Positions 5,139 through 5,661 of a stretch of 5,661 nt of DNA are shown piece by piece (position 1 is the stretch's first letter; the number at the start of each line of letters is the position of its first letter). A program made the translations under genes and the position numbers. The notes under the pieces were generated by a model. That model was not told the DNA's origin and ran no database searches. It worked only from the letters and a program-made list of their open reading frames with translations. The DNA lies in NCBI GenBank assembly GCA_945872195.1, contig CAMBZO010000192.1, positions 1-5,661 of the forward strand, written 5' to 3'. Source of the DNA: Akkermansia muciniphila. GTDB lineage: Bacteria; Verrucomicrobiota; Verrucomicrobiia; Limisphaerales; SXTU01.

Positions 5139-5661
5139 TCACGAGAACGTCACGCTCGGAAACTTCTTCTGCACTGCCGCTTTTTGCTTGGGCCACTCGT
5201 GCGCCTTCCAATGCGGCCAGTCGCAGGTGCTCGTCAGGCGCTTGCCGTCGGGCGTGCAGAGCCAGAGCTTTACCGGCACCGCGCCTTCGCAGACGAGCGG
5301 GTGAAACTCCAGCTTGAAGCACTCCTGCAACTTCACCTGCGCTTCCGGGGCCATCGCCGTGCGCCCGCCGCCCTCCGCCTCCTCGGAGTAAGTCAGCTTC
5401 ACCGGCTTGCCCGTCGGCCACGGGAGCTGCATCGGCGTCAGCTCCGCAAGCCAGCCCACTTGCTCAGGTGCGAGATGCGCCTCGAACCCCGGCTTCAGCG
5501 GCACCGCCTGCGCCTCCTTCTGCAAGGCCAGCCCGCGAAACGCCCGCGCCAAGGCCGCCGTCGTGTGCGCTTCATCGAACGGCTGGTATTCCAAATCCGG
5601 CAGCGCCTCCGCCACCAAGTTCACGCGCGCGATAAACTGCTTCACCTCATGGCTCAGGTTC
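5139..5661 (-). CDS. hrpB: ATP-dependent helicase HrpB, C-terminal part
   Basis: The gene enters from the right edge and ends with TGA at 5139-5141. About 173 residues are visible, none from the helicase core. The frame stays open from base 5660, reading NLSHE before the GTG at 5645, so that GTG is internal and not the start. The visible part matches my memory of the HrpB C-terminal domain: a helical stretch, then LTPMQLPWPTGKPVKLTYSE, an alanine/proline segment, VKLQECFKLEFHP, VKLWLCTPDGKRLTSTCDWPHW and the ending EWPKQKAAVQKKFPSV, which corresponds to the W...YP..K..L...YP pattern of the family. HrpB is a DEAH-type ATP-dependent helicase of uncertain cellular role. With the catalytic core outside the window the identification rests on this C-terminal pattern alone. 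Confidence 0.78.
   Translation of the reverse strand, partial: NLSHEVKQFIARVNLVAEALPDLEYQPFDEAHTTAALARAFRGLALQKEAQAVPLKPGFEAHLAPEQVGWLAELTPMQLPWPTGKPVKLTYSEEAEGGGRTAMAPEAQVKLQECFKLEFHPLVCEGAVPVKLWLCTPDGKRLTSTCDWPHWKAHEWPKQKAAVQKKFPSVTFS

Noticed and set aside
5139..5645. Helicase-like ORF as a complete 168-residue gene starting at GTG 5645
   Set aside because: The frame stays open to the window edge and the sequence matches only the C-terminal domain of a much longer protein, so the GTG is internal.
1..5661. CRISPR array, tRNA/rRNA, insertion sequence, prophage or defence genes
   Set aside because: No spaced direct repeats of CRISPR type, no cloverleaf or rRNA sequence that I recognise, and no transposase, integrase, nuclease or toxin-antitoxin motifs in any frame.

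Overview
This is a GC-rich stretch of bacterial chromosome that most resembles Verrucomicrobiota, probably the Limisphaerales/Pedosphaera side; Planctomycetota or Lentisphaerota are the alternatives. The main evidence is a prepilin-like protein with the FTLIELLVVIAIIAIL-type N-terminus, a 'MLLPALAKAKGKA' continuation and an exact H-X9-DG motif near the C-terminus. That combination is massively expanded in those phyla. The golvesin-type domain and the little lipoprotein behind the prepilin fit the same origin. All taxonomic statements are inference from protein family recall, without a database search.

Layout. Bases 1-455 (+) are the C-terminal half of a TrmA/RlmD-type RNA m5U methyltransferase, cut by the left edge. 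A 95-bp gap with an imperfect hairpin and a possible sigma-54-like -24/-12 site leads to a two-gene (+) unit: the H-X9-DG prepilin-like protein (551-1369) and a small secreted lipoprotein (1377-1769), 7 bp apart. A hairpin follows, and then a remnant (about 1845-2315, +) that looks like the two ends of a large secreted FAD-dependent oxidoreductase joined with its catalytic core missing. The signal-peptide start of that gene is out of frame. Genes then converge.

On the minus strand, read right to left, are the C-terminal end of an HrpB-type ATP-dependent helicase (5661-5139, cut by the right edge), a 143-bp gap, a membrane-anchored SGNH/GDSL-like protein (4995-3817), and a full-length polyprenyl-phosphate sugar phosphotransferase (3801-2413). 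The last two are 15 bp apart with a Shine-Dalgarno-like AGGA between them, so they very probably form an exopolysaccharide/surface-glycan operon. The transferase would start a lipid-linked glycan, and the SGNH protein would be a periplasm-facing acyl esterase or transferase.

No CRISPR array, tRNA, rRNA, transposase, integrase, toxin-antitoxin pair or recognisable defence system is visible. The least ordinary parts are between the genes. Three gaps each carry a short, degenerate tandem repeat (period 7, 6 and 7). One of these sits in the loop of a large imperfect inverted repeat that starts 3 bp after the helicase stop codon. The collapsed oxidoreductase is the other item worth a second look. 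I do not see a convincing new multi-gene system here.
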